The notes below the pieces were generated by a model that was given only the letters and a program-made list of their open reading frames with translations, had not been told where the DNA came from and searched no databases. Position numbers and translations under genes: made by a program. 64,000 nt of DNA from Hydrogenobaculum sp. 3684 (lineage in GTDB: Bacteria; Aquificota; Aquificia; Aquificales; Aquificaceae): contig NC_015557.1 of assembly GCF_000213785.1 (NCBI RefSeq), positions 1,282,664 to 1,346,663 of the forward strand, given 5' to 3'. Shown here in pieces: positions 62,677 through 64,000 of the stretch; positions within the stretch are counted from its first letter, which is position 1, and the number at the start of each line of letters is the position of its first letter.

Positions 62677-64000
62677 ATGGCTTTTAGTCTTGTTATCAAG
62701 ATTGGTGGAGAAGGTGGAGAAGGTGTAATCTCTGCTGGGGATTTTTTGACAGAAGCCGCTGTTAGGTCTGGTTATCACGTGGTGAATTTCAAGAGCTTTC
62801 CCGCTGAGATAAAAGGCGGTTATGCAAATTCCACTGTGAGAATATCAGATGAGAAACTCTATAGCACGGGCGATGGATTTGATATTCTATGCTGTTTTAA
62901 CGCTGAAGCTTACGCTTACAACAAAAAGCATCTTAAACCTGGTACCGTGCTTGTTTACGATTCTTCAGATTTTGAACCAGAAGAGCATGAAGGTGTAATC
63001 ATGTACCCGGTGCCTCTTTCTGATATAGCAAAAAATCAGATTAAGGCATATATTACAAAAAACATAGTAGCTCTTGGGGCTCTCACTGGCTTGTTTAATT
63101 TACCTGTTGAGTCTTTAAAAGACTCTATAAAAGCAAAATTTTCAAGAAAGGGTGAGAAGATAGTTTCTATGAACTATCAAGCTCTAGAAGCCGGTATAAA
63201 CTATGTAAAAGAAAATCTTGTTAAAAAAGATGGCTTTGAGTTCCCACCGCCTATAGGCTTAAAAGATGTAGTAATTATGGAAGGTAATCAAGCTGTGGCA
63301 AAGGGTTGTGTGGCTGCTGGATGTCAGTTTTACGCAGCTTACCCTATAACACCTGCTACGTCCGTTGGAAACTATATAGTGGAGGATCTAATAAGAAAAG
63401 ATGGCTGGCTCTATCAAGCAGAGGATGAAATAGCGTCTTTGGCTATGGCCATAGGTGCTTCTTTTGCCGGTGCAAAAGCTATGACAGCCACTTCTGGTCC
63501 TGGTCTTTCACTCATGTCAGAACTTATAGGTTATGCTGGTATGACAGAGACTCCTGTGGTAATAGTAGATGTACAAAGGGTAGGCCCAGCTACAGGTATG
63601 CCCACAAAGCATGAACAAGGAGATCTATACCACGCCGTTTATGGTTCTCACGGTGAGATACCAAGGGCTGTTTTAGCTCCAATATCTGTGGAAGATAGCT
63701 TTTATATGTCTGTTGAGGCTTTTAACTTGGCAGAAAAATATCAAATGCCAGTTATCATGCTTACAGACGCTGCTATGAGCTTAAGGGCTGAGGCTTTCCC
63801 AACTCCAGACTTATCCAAATTGAACATTGTAAATAGACTTATCTATAACTCAGAAGAAGATAAAGAGCAAAAGTTTATAAGACATGGAAGATTTTTAAGG
63901 TATGCTCTTTTTACCGAAGATGGTATCACACCTATGGGTATACCAGGGGACCCAAACGCCATACACGCTATAACAGGTCTTGAAAGACAAGAAAATTCGG
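62677..64000 (+). CDS. 2-oxoacid:ferredoxin oxidoreductase alpha (fused gamma) subunit, 3' end missing
   Basis: A partial gene with 441 codons in the window. The N-terminal gamma domain has KIGGEGGEGV and SFPAEIKGGYAN; the alpha (domain I) part starts near residue 200 with AKGCVAAGCQFYAAYPITPAT and contains ATSGPGLSLMSELIGYAGM and GMPTKHEQGDLYHAVYG, typical of KorA/ForA. It makes 2-oxoglutarate from succinyl-CoA with reduced ferredoxin. The two-subunit kor type is likely because of the gamma/alpha fusion; the beta subunit should follow beyond the window. A strong AGGAGG precedes the ATG. Confidence 0.9.
   Translation, partial: MAFSLVIKIGGEGGEGVISAGDFLTEAAVRSGYHVVNFKSFPAEIKGGYANSTVRISDEKLYSTGDGFDILCCFNAEAYAYNKKHLKPGTVLVYDSSDFEPEEHEGVIMYPVPLSDIAKNQIKAYITKNIVALGALTGLFNLPVESLKDSIKAKFSRKGEKIVSMNYQALEAGINYVKENLVKKDGFEFPPPIGLKDVVIMEGNQAVAKGCVAAGCQFYAAYPITPATSVGNYIVEDLIRKDGWLYQAEDEIASLAMAIGASFAGAKAMTATSGPGLSLMSELIGYAGMTETPVVIVDVQRVGPATGMPTKHEQGDLYHAVYGSHGEIPRAVLAPISVEDSFYMSVEAFNLAEKYQMPVIMLTDAAMSLRAEAFPTPDLSKLNIVNRLIYNSEEDKEQKFIRHGRFLRYALFTEDGITPMGIPGDPNAIHAITGLERQENS

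Noticed and set aside
1-64000. CRISPR array or cas genes
   Set aside because: No regularly spaced direct repeats and no Cas protein signatures were seen; the GCGAT hairpin copies at 23602 and 50425 are only two and lie far apart.

Overview
The window looks like part of a chromosome of a thermophilic, chemolithoautotrophic member of the Aquificales, most like Hydrogenobaculum or its relatives. The basis is the AT-rich, tightly packed gene layout; an Aquificales-type thioredoxin-like [2Fe-2S] ferredoxin; the futalosine menaquinone gene mqnC; nickel and hydrogenase genes; and a reductive TCA block (isocitrate dehydrogenase, two-subunit biotin-dependent 2-oxoglutarate carboxylase, 2-oxoacid:ferredoxin oxidoreductase). 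The genus call is inference from protein character, not from a database search.

Layout. 1-6.3 kb: the start of a MoeB/ThiF-type gene, a secreted Ig-like repeat protein, then an overlapping + strand run (DegT aminotransferase, HisH, YaaA-like, GT2 glycosyltransferase, flippase-like membrane protein) and a PAP2 phosphatase. 6.3-12.3 kb: a tripartite RND efflux operon with a terminator and a 30-nt palindrome upstream. 12.3-15 kb: ferredoxin, amidotransferase, rlmN and nadK in one overlapping operon. 15-18.9 kb: a nickel locus (NikR, a clear operator, a NiCoT permease and a downstream porin), a TetR regulator and a relic of a group-2-type hydrogenase small subunit. 18.9-27.7 kb: dnaK, a KaiC-like ATPase separated from its usual regulatory partner by a TnpB-only IS200/IS605-type insertion, and a large GGDEF/EAL protein. 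27.7-42.4 kb: housekeeping genes (bcp, mqnC, nadE, ftsA, hom, ispE, phoH, ybeY), c-di-GMP and metal genes, and a SemiSWEET / broken GT9 / ROK kinase operon.

42.5-50.5 kb is an accessory island: an Rpn-family nuclease, a very large Eco57I-like adenine methyltransferase and a PLD-nuclease/SNF2-helicase fusion. A 52-nt copy of the TnpB element's right end lies 12 bp upstream of the helicase gene. The island abuts a [NiFe] hydrogenase small subunit that has the six-cysteine O2-tolerant proximal-cluster signature but no large subunit beside it. 51.5-54.4 kb holds feoA, feoB, a small FeoB-associated Cys peptide and tRNA-Thr. 54.4-57.4 kb has a surface O-acyltransferase, a 16-codon micro-ORF and a heme oxygenase with an unknown partner. 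57.4-64 kb is the carbon-fixation block, running off the end in the 2-oxoacid oxidoreductase alpha subunit.

The most notable points are the methyltransferase/PLD-helicase pair with a TnpB right-end scar at its promoter side, the precise insertion that splits the KaiC pair, two hydrogenase small subunits (one intact, one relic) that lack partners here, and several single-base homopolymer frameshifts (porin, TnpB, GT9) that could be phase variation, decay or sequence error. No CRISPR array and no rRNA operon were seen.
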